A DNA stretch of 64,000 bases from Sphingomonas sp. KR3-1 (GTDB taxonomy: Bacteria > Pseudomonadota > Alphaproteobacteria > Sphingomonadales > Sphingomonadaceae), in the NCBI RefSeq assembly GCF_040049295.1, contig NZ_JBDZDQ010000001.1:1984001-2048000 (forward strand), in the 5' to 3' direction. The notes beneath the pieces were generated by a model, which saw nothing but the letters and a program-made list of their open reading frames with translations, searched no databases and was not told where the DNA came from. Below are positions 10,035 to 19,025 of this stretch, piece by piece (position 1 is the first letter of the stretch; every line of letters starts with the position of its first letter). The translations under genes and the position numbers were made by a program.

Positions 10035-10238
10035 CTAACGACTCGCTTCGTAGAACATCGGATTTTTTAGCCAGGCGTTGATCGCGGACTCGTGCCAGCC
10101 GGCGCAGCGCGTACTGATCTGGACGTTCCGGGGAAAGGTACCGTTCTGCATCTTGCGGTACATGGTCGAGCGGCTGAGACCGGTGCGCTCGAGGACGGTC
10201 TTGATCCGGAGGATGCGGTCGGGGGTATCGGTCTGCAT
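10035..10238 (-). CDS. AlpA-family HTH transcriptional regulator
   Basis: 67 residues from the ATG at 10238, which has AAGGTG six bases upstream; a GTG three codons earlier is a poorer start. The family pattern is clear: DRILRIKTVLERTGLSRSTM carries the helix-turn-helix, followed by YRKMQNGTFPRNVQI and the ending WHESAINAWL. AlpA-type regulators commonly control excision or integrase expression in P4-like islands. Here it lies 5.8 kb from the integrase on the other strand, so direct control is uncertain. Confidence 0.85.
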   Translation of the reverse strand: MQTDTPDRILRIKTVLERTGLSRSTMYRKMQNGTFPRNVQISTRCAGWHESAINAWLKNPMFYEASR

Positions 10239-10247
10239 TGGTATCAC

Positions 10248-10965
10248 CTTGCACTTGGTGCCGTTGAGTGGTGCGCCCCGGGGTAAGTTGGGCAGGAATC
10301 CACGCAGGTGAAAAGGGCCTCTAGGGTGTCAGAAGGTGCCTTTGCGGCCACAGCGTGCACAAACGTAGGATAGCGTAGGGCACTGGAATCCGGATGCTTG
10401 TGTCAGGGCGTCCCACGCTGCGAGTGGCCGCGCTCTACGCCGCTTGCGCGGCCCCGACGCTGCGCGTCTCGGCCCATCCGGGTGACGATCGCATGACGTG
10501 AACCGGCGATGCCGTTCAGCGGAACGCGATGTCCGATGGGCGTTCTCTGACGAGTTGCTGCGCAGCCGCCAGGGTCCGCGGCGCATCTTGTTCTCCGCGT
10601 GGCACACTCAATCCGGCCGGAAGGCACAGCGGCGGCTGGCGCACAGTTGCGCGCGCACGCCGCCACGACGGTCGGCCGGCTTCGAGAGTGCATGTTTGCC
10701 TCGCGCCTGCGGCGCCGGGCGCTGCGCTGCTCAAGATCTGTGGACGGCGCGGCGCGCCGGCGTTGCCTGCCGGCCGCGGCCAAAGGGGTGTGGGCGTCGC
10801 TCCCTCTAGTCCCGTCGCGGCGTGCCGCAACCCGCTGCGCGTGCCCTCCACTCTGTTTCGGCCCTGCGGGTGCTGCCCGCCGCTCAAGCGGGACTGCCGG
10901 TCTGCTCCTTGCCGCCCACCCCCCTTTTCCGGGGCCGGTGCGGTGTTTGAAGAGGAGTAGGACCA
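10248..10965. other. GC-rich 718-base stretch without a supportable gene
   Basis: All long frames here translate to Arg/Pro/Ala-rich sequence without family features and overlap each other on both strands. A strong GAGGAG ribosome-binding site for the ParB-like gene lies at its right end. The stretch contains several GC-rich inverted segments, so an untranslated RNA leader or decayed genes are both possible. I see no promoter that stands out. Confidence 0.5.
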
Positions 10966-12705
10966 ATGGAATTCAAGCATATCGATGTCGCCCAACTCTG
11001 CATCTCCGCTGTGAACATGCGGGCCAGGGGCAAGGCCGACCTGTCGCACATCCTGCCGTCGATCCGGGCGCGGGGCGTGCTGGTGCCGCTGATCGTGCGG
11101 CCGACCGAGGAAGCCGAGCGCTTCGAGATCGTTGCGGGCAAGCGGCGCTATCATGCGGCGCTGGCGGTCGCGCAGGAGAGCGGCGAGGCCGAGCCCCTGC
11201 CCTGCGCGATCATGGCGCCGGGCGACGATGCGGCGGCGCTGGAAGCCTCGCTGATCGAGAATGTCGCGCGGCTGGACCCGGACGAAGTGACCTTGTGGGA
11301 GAGCTTCACGCGGCTGGTGCGCGAGAGACGTTCGCCCGAGGACATCGGCCTTACCTTCGGGCTGACCGAGCTGCAGGTGAAGCGGACTCTGGCGCTGGGC
11401 AATCTGCTGCCCCGTATCCGTGCGCTGTATCGCAAGGGCGACATCGATGCGGCGACGGTGCGGCATCTGACCCTCGCCTCCAAGGCGCGGCAGCGCGACT
11501 GGCTGGCACTGCTGGACGATCCCGAGGCGCATTGCCCGACGGGGCATCAGCTCAAGGCATGGCTGTTCGGCGGTGCGTCGGTGCCGGTGGGTGCGGCGCT
11601 GTTCGATCTGGCCGACTATTCCGGCGAAGTGGTGTCGGACCTGTTCGGCGAGGAGCGCTTCTTCGCCGACACGGTCAGTTTCTGGGCGGCGCAGACGCCT
11701 GCCATCGAGGCCAAGGCCGAGGGCTATCGCGAGGCCGGGTGGCCGGAGGTGGTGATCCTGCCGACGGGCGAGACTTTCCATAGCTGGGAGCATGAGCGTT
11801 GTCCCAAGCGCAAGGGCGGCAAGGTCTTTCTCGCGGTCAGTGCGCGCGGCGAGGTCACCGTCCATGAGGGCTATATCTCAACGAAGGAGGCGCGGCGGCG
11901 CGAACGGGGCGAGGTCAGCCAGAACGAGAAGCCGGTGCGGCCCGAGGTGAGCGCGCCGATCCAGAACTATGTCGATCTGCACCGGCATGCCGCTGTGCGT
12001 GCCGACCTGATCAGCCAGCCTTCGGTCGCGCTGCGGTTGATGGTGGCGCATGCCATTGTCGGGTCGCCGCTCTGGAATGTCCGGATCGAGGACCAGCGGG
12101 CATCCAGCGATGCGATTGCCGAGAGCGTCGGGAACTGCACCTCGGAAGCGCGGTTCGACGAGAAGCGGCGGGCGGTGCTGGCGCTTCTCGGCTTCGATCC
12201 CGAGGCCCCGACCATGACGCGCGGCTATGAGGGCGAGCATGGTCTTGCCGGGCTGTTCGTCCGGCTGTTGCAGCTTCCCGATCCTGCACTGTTCGACGTG
12301 GCGGCGATCGTCATGGGCGAGACGCTGGAAGCCGGGAGTGCGCTGATCGAGGTGCTGGGGCCGTTGCTCGGGACCGACATGGCCAAGGTCTGGCAGGCCG
12401 ACGACGCCTTGCTCGATCTGATCCGTGACCGGGAGGTGATCGGCTGCGTGCTGGCCGATGTGGCGGGCGATGCCACCGCAAGCGCCAACGAAAGTGCGAC
12501 CGGCAAGGTGAAGCGCGGGATCATCCGCGATTGCCTGACCGGCGCGAACGGGCGGGCCAAGGCCGAAGGCTGGGTGCCGAAATGGATGGCCTTCCCGCCT
12601 GCCGCCTACACCGCGCGCGGCGGCGTGCCGACCGTCGCCCGAGCCGACAAGATGGCGGGCCTCGCCATCACCCCCGAACCGCAGCCGCTGCGTGCAGCCG
12701 CATGA
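10966..12705 (+). CDS. ParB/RepB/Spo0J-type DNA-binding protein
   Basis: 579 residues, longer than a chromosomal ParB (about 300). The N-terminal ParB nuclease-like domain spans about residues 1-100, with DLSHILPSIRARGVLVPLIV and ERFEIVAGKRRYHAAL. Then come LIENVARLD and an HTH around SPEDIGLTFGLTELQVKRTL. The C-terminal 350 residues are not recognised. Such large ParB-like proteins are common on sphingomonad plasmids and integrative elements, where their exact role (partition, regulation or replication control) is untested. There is no ParA gene beside it, which argues against a classic partition pair. Confidence 0.85.
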   Translation: MEFKHIDVAQLCISAVNMRARGKADLSHILPSIRARGVLVPLIVRPTEEAERFEIVAGKRRYHAALAVAQESGEAEPLPCAIMAPGDDAAALEASLIENVARLDPDEVTLWESFTRLVRERRSPEDIGLTFGLTELQVKRTLALGNLLPRIRALYRKGDIDAATVRHLTLASKARQRDWLALLDDPEAHCPTGHQLKAWLFGGASVPVGAALFDLADYSGEVVSDLFGEERFFADTVSFWAAQTPAIEAKAEGYREAGWPEVVILPTGETFHSWEHERCPKRKGGKVFLAVSARGEVTVHEGYISTKEARRRERGEVSQNEKPVRPEVSAPIQNYVDLHRHAAVRADLISQPSVALRLMVAHAIVGSPLWNVRIEDQRASSDAIAESVGNCTSEARFDEKRRAVLALLGFDPEAPTMTRGYEGEHGLAGLFVRLLQLPDPALFDVAAIVMGETLEAGSALIEVLGPLLGTDMAKVWQADDALLDLIRDREVIGCVLADVAGDATASANESATGKVKRGIIRDCLTGANGRAKAEGWVPKWMAFPPAAYTARGGVPTVARADKMAGLAITPEPQPLRAAA

Positions 12706-12758
12706 CCGATGCTGGCGGTCGCAAGGCCGCCAGCTTCCTCACAAGAGGGAGACTTGTC

Positions 12759-12998
12759 ATGATCGACACCCCCGATCCCCGCACGCTGCGGCGACTACGT
12801 CGAGCGATCCGCAGACTGCCGCGTGACCAGCATGCCGTGTTCTGCGCCGTCCGGTACGAAGACCTGGATTACGAGCAGGTCGCCGCGCGCACCGGGCTCA
12901 CCGTCCGTGAAGTCGAACACCTGCTGGCGCAGGCGCTGTTCGCGATCATGCGTGACATGGACAACAGACCGCGCCGCCGGTTGTGGCGCCTCTGGTGA
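12759..12998 (+). CDS. Sigma factor region-4-like HTH protein
   Basis: 79 residues. The middle, LDYEQVAARTGLTVREVEHLL, matches the region 4 helix-turn-helix of ECF-type sigma factors, and IRRLPRDQHAVFCAVR resembles the usual lead-in to region 4. Region 2 is absent, so it cannot be a complete sigma factor; a DNA-binding regulator is more likely. The start is the ATG at 12759. It lies 53 bases after the ParB-like gene and may be cotranscribed. Confidence 0.75.
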   Translation: MIDTPDPRTLRRLRRAIRRLPRDQHAVFCAVRYEDLDYEQVAARTGLTVREVEHLLAQALFAIMRDMDNRPRRRLWRLW

Positions 12999-13069
12999 CC
13001 GACAACTGCCGCGCGGGGCAACCCGCGCGGTTGTTCTTTTCTGCCACGCTCGGATAGGATCGTTTCACC

Positions 13070-13993
13070 ATGCGTACCGACCTCGACCATCTGCCTCCGG
13101 CCAAGCAGCGCGAACTGGAACGCGTCGTCCAGATCCTCTTCGAGGAGTTTGGCGATGCGACCGCCATTGCGAACTCGGAGTGGAAGAAGAACGCGCGCAT
13201 CCTCAAGGTCATTCTGTACGGCAGCTATGCGCGCGGCGGCTGGGTCGATGAGCCGCACACCGCCAAGGGCTATCAGTCCGACTTCGATCTGCTGGTGATC
13301 GTCAACAACGAGAAGCTCACCGACAGGGTCGAATATTGGGTGAAAGCCGAGGACCGGCTGAACCGCGAACTGGCGATCACCAAGACGCTGCGCACCCCGG
13401 TCAACTTCATCGTGCACACCATGCACGAGGTGAACGACGGGCTGGCGCATGGGCGCTATTTCTTCATGGATGTCGCGCGGGATGGGATCGCGCTTTACCA
13501 GAGCGAGGACACCGAGTTTCACGAGCCAAAGCCGAAGACGCCGCAGCAGGCGCTCGCGATGGCGCGGGAGTATTTCGAGGAGTGGTATCCGAGCGCTATG
13601 CGCGCCCATATCAACTTCGGCGATGACCTAGAGCGCGGCTGGCTGAAAGAGGCGGCGTTCATGCTCCATCAGTCCACCGAACGCCTCTATCATTGCGTGT
13701 TGCTGGTCTGCACCTTCTACACGCCGCACGTTCACAATCTCGGCTTTTTGCGCACCCAGGCGGAGCGGATCGACCCGCGCCTGATCGATGCGTGGCCGCG
13801 CGACAATCGGTCGGATCGCTCACGCTTCGAGAAGCTCAAGGAAGCCTATGTGAAGGCGCGCTACTCGAAGCACTACCGTATCACCGAAGAGGAACTTGCG
13901 TGGCTTGGCGAACGTGTGGAAGCACTCGGCCAAGCGGTCCAAGTGATATGCGAAGAACGTATGGCAGCGCTTGAAAAGAGCGCTGCCGCATAG
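13070..13993 (+). CDS. Nucleotidyltransferase-HEPN fusion protein
   Basis: 307 residues. The N-terminal MNT-type nucleotidyltransferase carries YGSYARGGW (about residues 48-56) and the acidic motif SDFDLLV some 20 residues later, so the metal-binding residues are intact. The C-terminal half, from about residue 160, is an all-helical HEPN domain with ERLYHCVLLV. A possible R-x3-H lies in ARYSKHY, although the canonical HEPN RNase motif is R-x4-6-H. Separate MNT and HEPN proteins form toxin-antitoxin pairs in which MNT AMPylates HEPN. In this fusion both parts are in one chain and its activity is unknown. Confidence 0.85.
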   Translation: MRTDLDHLPPAKQRELERVVQILFEEFGDATAIANSEWKKNARILKVILYGSYARGGWVDEPHTAKGYQSDFDLLVIVNNEKLTDRVEYWVKAEDRLNRELAITKTLRTPVNFIVHTMHEVNDGLAHGRYFFMDVARDGIALYQSEDTEFHEPKPKTPQQALAMAREYFEEWYPSAMRAHINFGDDLERGWLKEAAFMLHQSTERLYHCVLLVCTFYTPHVHNLGFLRTQAERIDPRLIDAWPRDNRSDRSRFEKLKEAYVKARYSKHYRITEEELAWLGERVEALGQAVQVICEERMAALEKSAAA

Positions 13994-14169
13994 GCCACAT
14001 ATGAAAGCGGGCCGAGACACATTGCGCAACATTGCATCGTTATGAATGCGTAACCCCGGTGTTGTCTGGCCGGGGTAAGGCCGTAGCTGAAACCAGTTCC
14101 GCCAGATTGCGCTGCCTCTTGACGGCCGGTCGGCTTTTTATATCTCAGCGAAGAGAGCTCCGGGGGCAC

Positions 14170-14373
14170 ATGGAGCAAGGGATGACTAAGGACAAGGATA
14201 TCGAATATATCAGCCGCCGCGTGGAGGAAGAGCGGGAAAAGGCTGAGCGCGCCGACGATCCGGCTAGCTATCGTATCCACACGGAGTTTGCCCGCGAGTA
14301 CGAGCGCAAATTGCAGGCATTGATCGCGAGCGGGTCAAGCTCTCAGTCCTCAAACCGCCATGCCGCGCATTGA
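14170..14373 (+). CDS. Small charged protein of unknown function
   Basis: 67 residues from the ATG at 14170; an internal ATG at 14182 gives 63. The composition is rich in Glu, Arg and Lys and is probably helical (YISRRVEEEREKAERAD). No domain is recognised. A reading frame extends upstream to 14032, but that part looks non-coding. The gene lies between the nucleotidyltransferase-HEPN gene and the tra module. Confidence is moderate because it is short. Confidence 0.5.
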   Translation: MEQGMTKDKDIEYISRRVEEEREKAERADDPASYRIHTEFAREYERKLQALIASGSSSQSSNRHAAH

Positions 14374-14518
14374 TCGCCGCCAGCGAAAGCGCGAGCGGTC
14401 GGATGAGATGCAGATTGCGGAAACCCTGCGCTGGATTCGTGACCGGAACGAGCAACGGCGCGTGATTCAGACGAAGGGCTCCCGGCTGAAGCGATTGCTT
14501 CAAAATCTGACACACTAG
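14360..14518 (+). CDS. Small basic protein of unknown function
   Basis: 52 residues starting MPRIDRRQRKRERSDEMQ and overlapping the end of the previous gene by 14 bases. It is strongly basic, with predicted helices (AETLRWIRDRNEQRRVIQ), so nucleic-acid binding is conceivable but unproven. It is below the usual length cut-off and has no clear ribosome-binding site apart from the upstream coding region. It may be a chance frame. Confidence 0.35.
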   Translation: MPRIDRRQRKRERSDEMQIAETLRWIRDRNEQRRVIQTKGSRLKRLLQNLTH

Positions 14519-14732
14519 TTGAGGTCGTGACGCCAGCGTTCAATCCTCGTTGAGTCGCCGGAGGCGGCCTGCTCAGCTTTTAGCCTCGCCTGGCTCGTGC
14601 AGCGCACTCGCAATCATCGCGGTAAGGGCTTCCTCGGCGCGCGCCCTCGTCGCGGGATCCTTCGACGCTAGTTCCTGGCGGACCCACTCTGGCGCGCGCG
14701 CAATGACGGCGGCGATTGCCGGCTGAAGACTG

Positions 14733-14972
14733 TCACTCATCCGCTCGGTATGGCGGCGAACCTTGATCAGCGGCAAGCGCGAAGGCGCGCTTGCCGCGCC
14801 GTCGCCAAAACGCAAGCGCCTGATCGCCGGTTTCGCTACGCAGCGTTGCCGCGGCTTCGACCAGTAATCCGAAAATTGCCGCCCGATCGTCATCGGTCAG
14901 TTCAACCAAGCCCGCTTTCGCAACCAAGCCGCCGAGCTCGATCAACTGCCGCGTGCGCTCGCGGCGCCTCAC
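14733..14972 (-). CDS. traD: TraD-like conjugal transfer protein
   Basis: 79 residues if it starts at the GTG at 14972, which lies 19 bases after the traC stop. The core RERTRQLIELGGLVAKAG, then LVELTDDDRAAI, matches the small TraD family of Ti-type plasmids, unrelated to the F-plasmid TraD coupling protein. The frame is open further upstream within traC (to 15176), but that part overlaps a better gene. It follows traC and is read divergently from traA, as in Ti plasmids, where traG would come next. No traG is present. Confidence 0.7.
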   Translation of the reverse strand: MRRRERTRQLIELGGLVAKAGLVELTDDDRAAIFGLLVEAAATLRSETGDQALAFWRRRGKRAFALAADQGSPPYRADE

Positions 14973-14991
14973 GAGCCAGGCCCGCTTGTCA

Positions 14992-15312
14992 TCACGCGCG
15001 ATCTTCGCTTGCAGCCGGTGCCGGGCTGCCTGCGCCCGGCGCAGTGCGAAGGTCGCTCTTGTCAGCGCCTCGAGCACCGCGCGGCGCTGTCTGAAAGAAG
15101 GCCACGCCGCGCTTGCGCCAGCTCTCCTTGATCGCCGCATCCCTGGTGTCGATCGCGCTAAGCAGCGCGCCCGCAAGCTGCTCGATCGGAAGTGCGTCAG
15201 CTCCGATCACGACGACCAGCTCGCCGAGCTGGCGCAGCTTCTGCTCGCGCAGCTGCCTGGCCTTGTCGTTCAGCGCCTTCAGCTCGGCATCATAGTCACG
15301 GGGTTTGCGCAT
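14992..15312 (-). CDS. traC: TraC-like conjugal transfer protein
   Basis: 106 residues starting MRKPRDYDAELKALNDKARQ, a signature of the small TraC proteins encoded next to oriT in Ti-like plasmids. The middle, QLGELVVVIGADALPIEQLA, and IKESWRKRGVAFFQ are also typical. The C-terminal 30 residues are Gly/Ala/Pro-rich. TraC is an accessory relaxosome protein. It is transcribed away from oriT and traA, with 163 bases between the starts of traC and traA. Confidence 0.8.
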   Translation of the reverse strand: MRKPRDYDAELKALNDKARQLREQKLRQLGELVVVIGADALPIEQLAGALLSAIDTRDAAIKESWRKRGVAFFQTAPRGARGADKSDLRTAPGAGSPAPAASEDRA

Positions 15313-15425
15313 CGGGCGATCCTCATTTGCGTGATGAGGACCGACCAGTTATCGCTGTCTTCGATCAGCGACAACGCCCTGAAATATCTTGGGATTACGC
15401 AATCCCGAGAAAGATGAATTCTTTC

Positions 15426-15454
15426 GAGGGCGCGCTTATACGTCGTGCCGACGT
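15426..15454. other. Candidate origin of transfer (oriT) with nic region
   Basis: Between the divergent traC and traA starts lies GAGGGCGCGCTTATACGTCG. Its complement contains TAAGCGCGCCCTC, one base from the TAAGTGCGCCCTC nic core I know from IncQ/RSF1010 and Ti-type oriT. It is followed by an inverted repeat ACGTCG-TGC-CGACGT at 15440-15454. Both position and sequence fit a Ti-type oriT recognised by TraA. The exact nick is inferred. Confidence 0.75.
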
Positions 15455-15475
15455 CGCTTGTTAGGTGTAGTTGGT

Positions 15476-18391
15476 ATGGTCGCCATGGCGATCTACCATT
15501 TCTCCGCGAAGGTCATCTCCCGCGCCAACGGATCATCGGCGCTGGCGGCTGCGGCCTATCGCTCCGCTTCGCGCCTCTATGACCAGCGCCTCGATCGCCA
15601 TCGCGACTTCTCGAACAAGGCCGGTGTCGTTCATTCCGAAGTGATGCTGCCCGACGGCGCGCCCGAACGCCTGCGCGACCGCGAAACCCTGTGGAACGAG
15701 GTCGAAGCCGTCGAGCTGCGCAAGGACGCGCAGCTTGCCCGCGAGATCGAGTTCGCGATTCCGCGTGAGCTATCCCCAGAAAGGGGGATTGCGCTCGCGC
15801 GCGATTTCGTTCGCGCCGAATTTGTCGACTCCGGCATGGTCGCCGATCTCAATGTGCATTGGGATGTCGGCGCCGATGGCGAGGCCAAGCCGCACGCGCA
15901 TGTGATGTTGGCCCTGCGCGATGTCGATGAAGACGGGTTCGGCAAGAAGAACCGCGACTGGAACCGTACCGACTTGCTGGAGAAATGGCGCGAGCGCTGG
16001 GCTGAGCACGTCAACACGCGACTCGCCGAACTCGATATCGATGCGCGGGTCGATCACCGGTCGCTCGAAGCGCAGGGCATCGACCTGGAGCCGCAGAACA
16101 AGATCGGTCCGGCCGCATCGCGAATGGCCGCGCAGGGCCTCGATCCTGAGCGGGTCGACGAGCACCGCGAGATCGCGCGCTCGAACGGCGCGAAGATCAT
16201 CGCCGATCCACGCATCGCGCTCGACGCGATCACGCACAACCAGGCGACCTTCACTAAGCGCGACCTCGCCATGTTCGTGCATCGGCATAGCGAGGGGAAG
16301 GAGCAGTTCGATCATGTGATGGCCGCCGTGCGCGGCTCGCCTGACCTGATCGCGCTCGGCAAGGATGGGCGCGACGAAGACCGCTTCACTAGTCGCGCGA
16401 TGATCGAGACCGAACAGCGGCTGGAGCGCGCGACCGTTCGGCTTGAGGCCAGCCGGCGGCATGGTGTCGCCGAACCGCATCGCGAGCGTGCGCTCGTCGC
16501 AGCCGTGAAGCGTGGTTTGGTGCTGTCGAGCGAGCAGCATTCGGCGTTCGAGCACGTCACCGGCGCAAAAGGGATCAGCGTTGTGGTCGGCTATGCCGGC
16601 ACCGGCAAATCCGCGATGCTTGGCGTCGCACGCGAAGCCTGGGAGCGCGCCGGCTATCAGGTGCAAGGCCTCGCGCTATCCGGCATCGCCGCGGAAAATC
16701 TGGAAAGCGGTTCGGGCATCGCCTCTCGCACCATCGCCAGCATCGAGCATCAATGGTCGCAGGATCGCGAGTTGCTGACCCGCGATCATGTGCTGGTGAT
16801 CGACGAAGCCGGGATGATCGGCTCGCGGCAGATGGAGCGCGTGATTGCCGAAGCCGAGAAGCGCGGCGCCAAAGTCGTGCTGGTCGGCGATCCCGAACAG
16901 CTCCAGGCGATTGAGGCCGGCGCCGCATTCCGCTCGATCGCCGAGCGCCACGGCAGCGTTGAGATCACCGACATTCGCCGCCAACGCGAGGATTGGCAGC
17001 GCGACGCGACCCGGCAGCTTGCCACTGACCGCACCGGTGAGGCGCTGCAGGCCTATACTGAGCATGATCGCGTCCATGCCGCCGACACGCGCGAACAGGC
17101 ACGCACCGATCTGATTGATCGCTGGGATCGCGATCGTCAGGTGATGCCGGCTGCGACCCGCATCATCCTTACCCACACCAATGACGAAGTGCAGGCACTC
17201 AACCAGGCCGCGCGCGACCGGCTGCGTAGTGCCGGGCAGCTCGGCGAGGATGTCGCGCTGCGCACTGAGCGCGGGCCGCGGACCTTCGCCTCGGGCGATC
17301 GGGTCATGTTCCTCAAGAACGAGCGCAGCATGGGCGTGAAGAACGGCTCGCTCGGCATCGTCCAGAGCGTGACCGCCGCGCGCATGGCGGTCACGCTCGA
17401 TGATGGTCGCATGGTCGCGTTCGACCTCAAGGATTATGCGCATATCGATCACGGCTACGCCGCCACGATCCACAAGGCGCAGGGCGTGACGGTCGATCGC
17501 GCGCATGTGCTGGCAACGCCCGGACTCGATCGCCACGCCGCCTATGTCGCGCTGTCGCGTCACCGCGACGTCATGGACCTGCATTATGGTCGCGACGACT
17601 TTGCCGAACCTTCGAAGCTCGTTCGCGCATTGTCGCGAGATCGGGCCAAAGACATGGCCTCGGATTACACGCGCGACTTCGCCGATCGCCGGCAGATTCA
17701 ATTGCCCGAGCCGGTGGTGGTGAAGGCGAAGTCTGCGCCGGTGCGCGATCCGTTCGCCGGCCTGGACCTGCGGCCCATGTCGCCACCGCCGACGCGCGGT
17801 ATGTTCGATGAGGTACGAATTGCTGCACCTCAGCCGGTGCGTGCGCCCCCATCGATCGGCTTGGAAACCGCCGTGCAGCGCTTCGCTCGGGCGGCCGCCG
17901 ACGTCCTGCGGATGCGCAATGATGGCTACGCCGAATTGCCGCATCAGCGGATCGCCTATGACAAGGCGCGCGAGGCGCTGGACACGGCGCGGCCGGAAGC
18001 GTCGCGCGATCTGCGCGCCGCCTTCGCGCGCGACCCCAACATGATCAGCGAAGCCGCGCAGGGCCGCACCAGCGCCGCCATGCGCGCAATGGTGCTGGAA
18101 GCGGAATTGCGCGCCAATCCTGAAAAGCGCGCAGATCGGTTGGTCGAGGACTGGCAGAAGCTGGCCAAGGCGCATCGCGCGTTCCGCCATGCCGGCGATG
18201 ACGCGGGCGTACGTGCCATCGGCCAGGAAATGAGTGCCTGGGGCAAGAGCCTCGAACGCGATGCCCAGGCCGAGTCGCTGGTCAAAAAGCGGCTGCCGGA
18301 ACTGGGAATGAGGGCCAGGGAAGGCGCTTCGATATCCCACAACGTGCAGGAATGGCTCGGCCTCTCGCGTAGCCGCGGGCTTGAGCGATAG
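15476..18391 (+). CDS. traA: TraA, Ti-type relaxase-helicase
   Basis: 971 residues. The N-terminal MobA/MobL relaxase domain (1 to about 230) has IYHFSAKVISRANGSSA, the Tyr-containing AAAAYRSASRLY and the metal-binding HAHVML. The centre is a RecD/TraI-like helicase with Walker A GYAGTGKSAML, Walker B VIDEAGMIGS, VGDPEQLQAIEAGAAF and the late motif GYAATIHKAQGVTVDRAHV. The C-terminal 250 residues are less conserved. TraA nicks oriT and leads DNA transfer. I chose the ATG at 15476, which has AGGTG upstream; the ATG at 15485 is an alternative, and the longer frame upstream runs through oriT. Confidence 0.93.
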   Translation: MVAMAIYHFSAKVISRANGSSALAAAAYRSASRLYDQRLDRHRDFSNKAGVVHSEVMLPDGAPERLRDRETLWNEVEAVELRKDAQLAREIEFAIPRELSPERGIALARDFVRAEFVDSGMVADLNVHWDVGADGEAKPHAHVMLALRDVDEDGFGKKNRDWNRTDLLEKWRERWAEHVNTRLAELDIDARVDHRSLEAQGIDLEPQNKIGPAASRMAAQGLDPERVDEHREIARSNGAKIIADPRIALDAITHNQATFTKRDLAMFVHRHSEGKEQFDHVMAAVRGSPDLIALGKDGRDEDRFTSRAMIETEQRLERATVRLEASRRHGVAEPHRERALVAAVKRGLVLSSEQHSAFEHVTGAKGISVVVGYAGTGKSAMLGVAREAWERAGYQVQGLALSGIAAENLESGSGIASRTIASIEHQWSQDRELLTRDHVLVIDEAGMIGSRQMERVIAEAEKRGAKVVLVGDPEQLQAIEAGAAFRSIAERHGSVEITDIRRQREDWQRDATRQLATDRTGEALQAYTEHDRVHAADTREQARTDLIDRWDRDRQVMPAATRIILTHTNDEVQALNQAARDRLRSAGQLGEDVALRTERGPRTFASGDRVMFLKNERSMGVKNGSLGIVQSVTAARMAVTLDDGRMVAFDLKDYAHIDHGYAATIHKAQGVTVDRAHVLATPGLDRHAAYVALSRHRDVMDLHYGRDDFAEPSKLVRALSRDRAKDMASDYTRDFADRRQIQLPEPVVVKAKSAPVRDPFAGLDLRPMSPPPTRGMFDEVRIAAPQPVRAPPSIGLETAVQRFARAAADVLRMRNDGYAELPHQRIAYDKAREALDTARPEASRDLRAAFARDPNMISEAAQGRTSAAMRAMVLEAELRANPEKRADRLVEDWQKLAKAHRAFRHAGDDAGVRAIGQEMSAWGKSLERDAQAESLVKKRLPELGMRAREGASISHNVQEWLGLSRSRGLER

Positions 18392-18401
18392 ACCTGCGCG
18401 A

Positions 18402-19025
18402 ATGGATCAGGAAACCACCCGCGAAGTCGATACCAGCCTTGCCGCCCATGCGTTTGGCGAGCTGCGTGCAGAGATCAGCCTGCTGCGTCGCGCAGTCGAG
18501 CGGCTGACCGACGAGCGCACATCGCAGCCTGATTATGCGCCCAGCCTTGAGGAAATCTCTAAGCGGATGGAGAAGGTTGCGGCTTGGGCAGGGCGTATCG
18601 CCGAGCATCCCGCCATGCAGCTGACGCCTGAGAGTGTGGGCGGCAGGATCGCTGAGGCTGCGGCGGCCAGCCGGGAGCGTGACCAGCAGATGCTCCAGCG
18701 CGCTGCTGCTGGCATGGATGCGGCCACGGGCCGCATCGACGTGATGATCGCGCGGTCACGAGCGACGGCCGAGCAGAAACGGGAATTGTTGCACAACCGT
18801 ATCGCATTTGCCGTCGCGGGCATGGTGACATTTGCGATTCTACCAGGGGCGATTGCACGGTCGCTCCCGGTTAGTTGGGCCGTGCCCGAGCGCATCGCTG
18901 CCCGCATGCTTGGAACCAATATGTGGAGCGCTGGTCAGAATATGATGGCCAAAGCCGATCCTGAACGTTGGGAGCAGATCGTCGCCCGCCAGCGCCAAAG
19001 CGCAGAATTACGACACGAAGAATGA
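18402..19025 (+). CDS. DUF6118-family protein, one membrane helix
   Basis: 207 residues from the ATG at 18402, 11 bases after traA. Residues 15-50 and 100-140 are helical and charged (coiled-coil-like). One hydrophobic segment, AFAVAGMVTFAILPGAIA, lies near residue 140, followed by about 50 residues ending in a basic tail. As I recall DUF6118 genes follow traA in many sphingomonad mobile elements, so a transfer-related role is plausible but untested. An in-frame TTG inside traA (18381) is a less likely start. The gap 19026-19209 shows no gene. Confidence 0.75.
   Translation: MDQETTREVDTSLAAHAFGELRAEISLLRRAVERLTDERTSQPDYAPSLEEISKRMEKVAAWAGRIAEHPAMQLTPESVGGRIAEAAAASRERDQQMLQRAAAGMDAATGRIDVMIARSRATAEQKRELLHNRIAFAVAGMVTFAILPGAIARSLPVSWAVPERIAARMLGTNMWSAGQNMMAKADPERWEQIVARQRQSAELRHEE

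Noticed and set aside
10516..11865. Long minus-strand open frame of 449 codons
   Set aside because: It is the antisense shadow of the ParB-like gene plus the GC-rich gap, is Arg/Gly-rich and has no domain. The plus-strand gene has clear ParB motifs and a ribosome-binding site.
14050..14074. ACCCCGG/CCGGGGT hairpin after the MNT-HEPN gene
   Set aside because: Seven base pairs with a long loop and no T-run; too weak to call a terminator.
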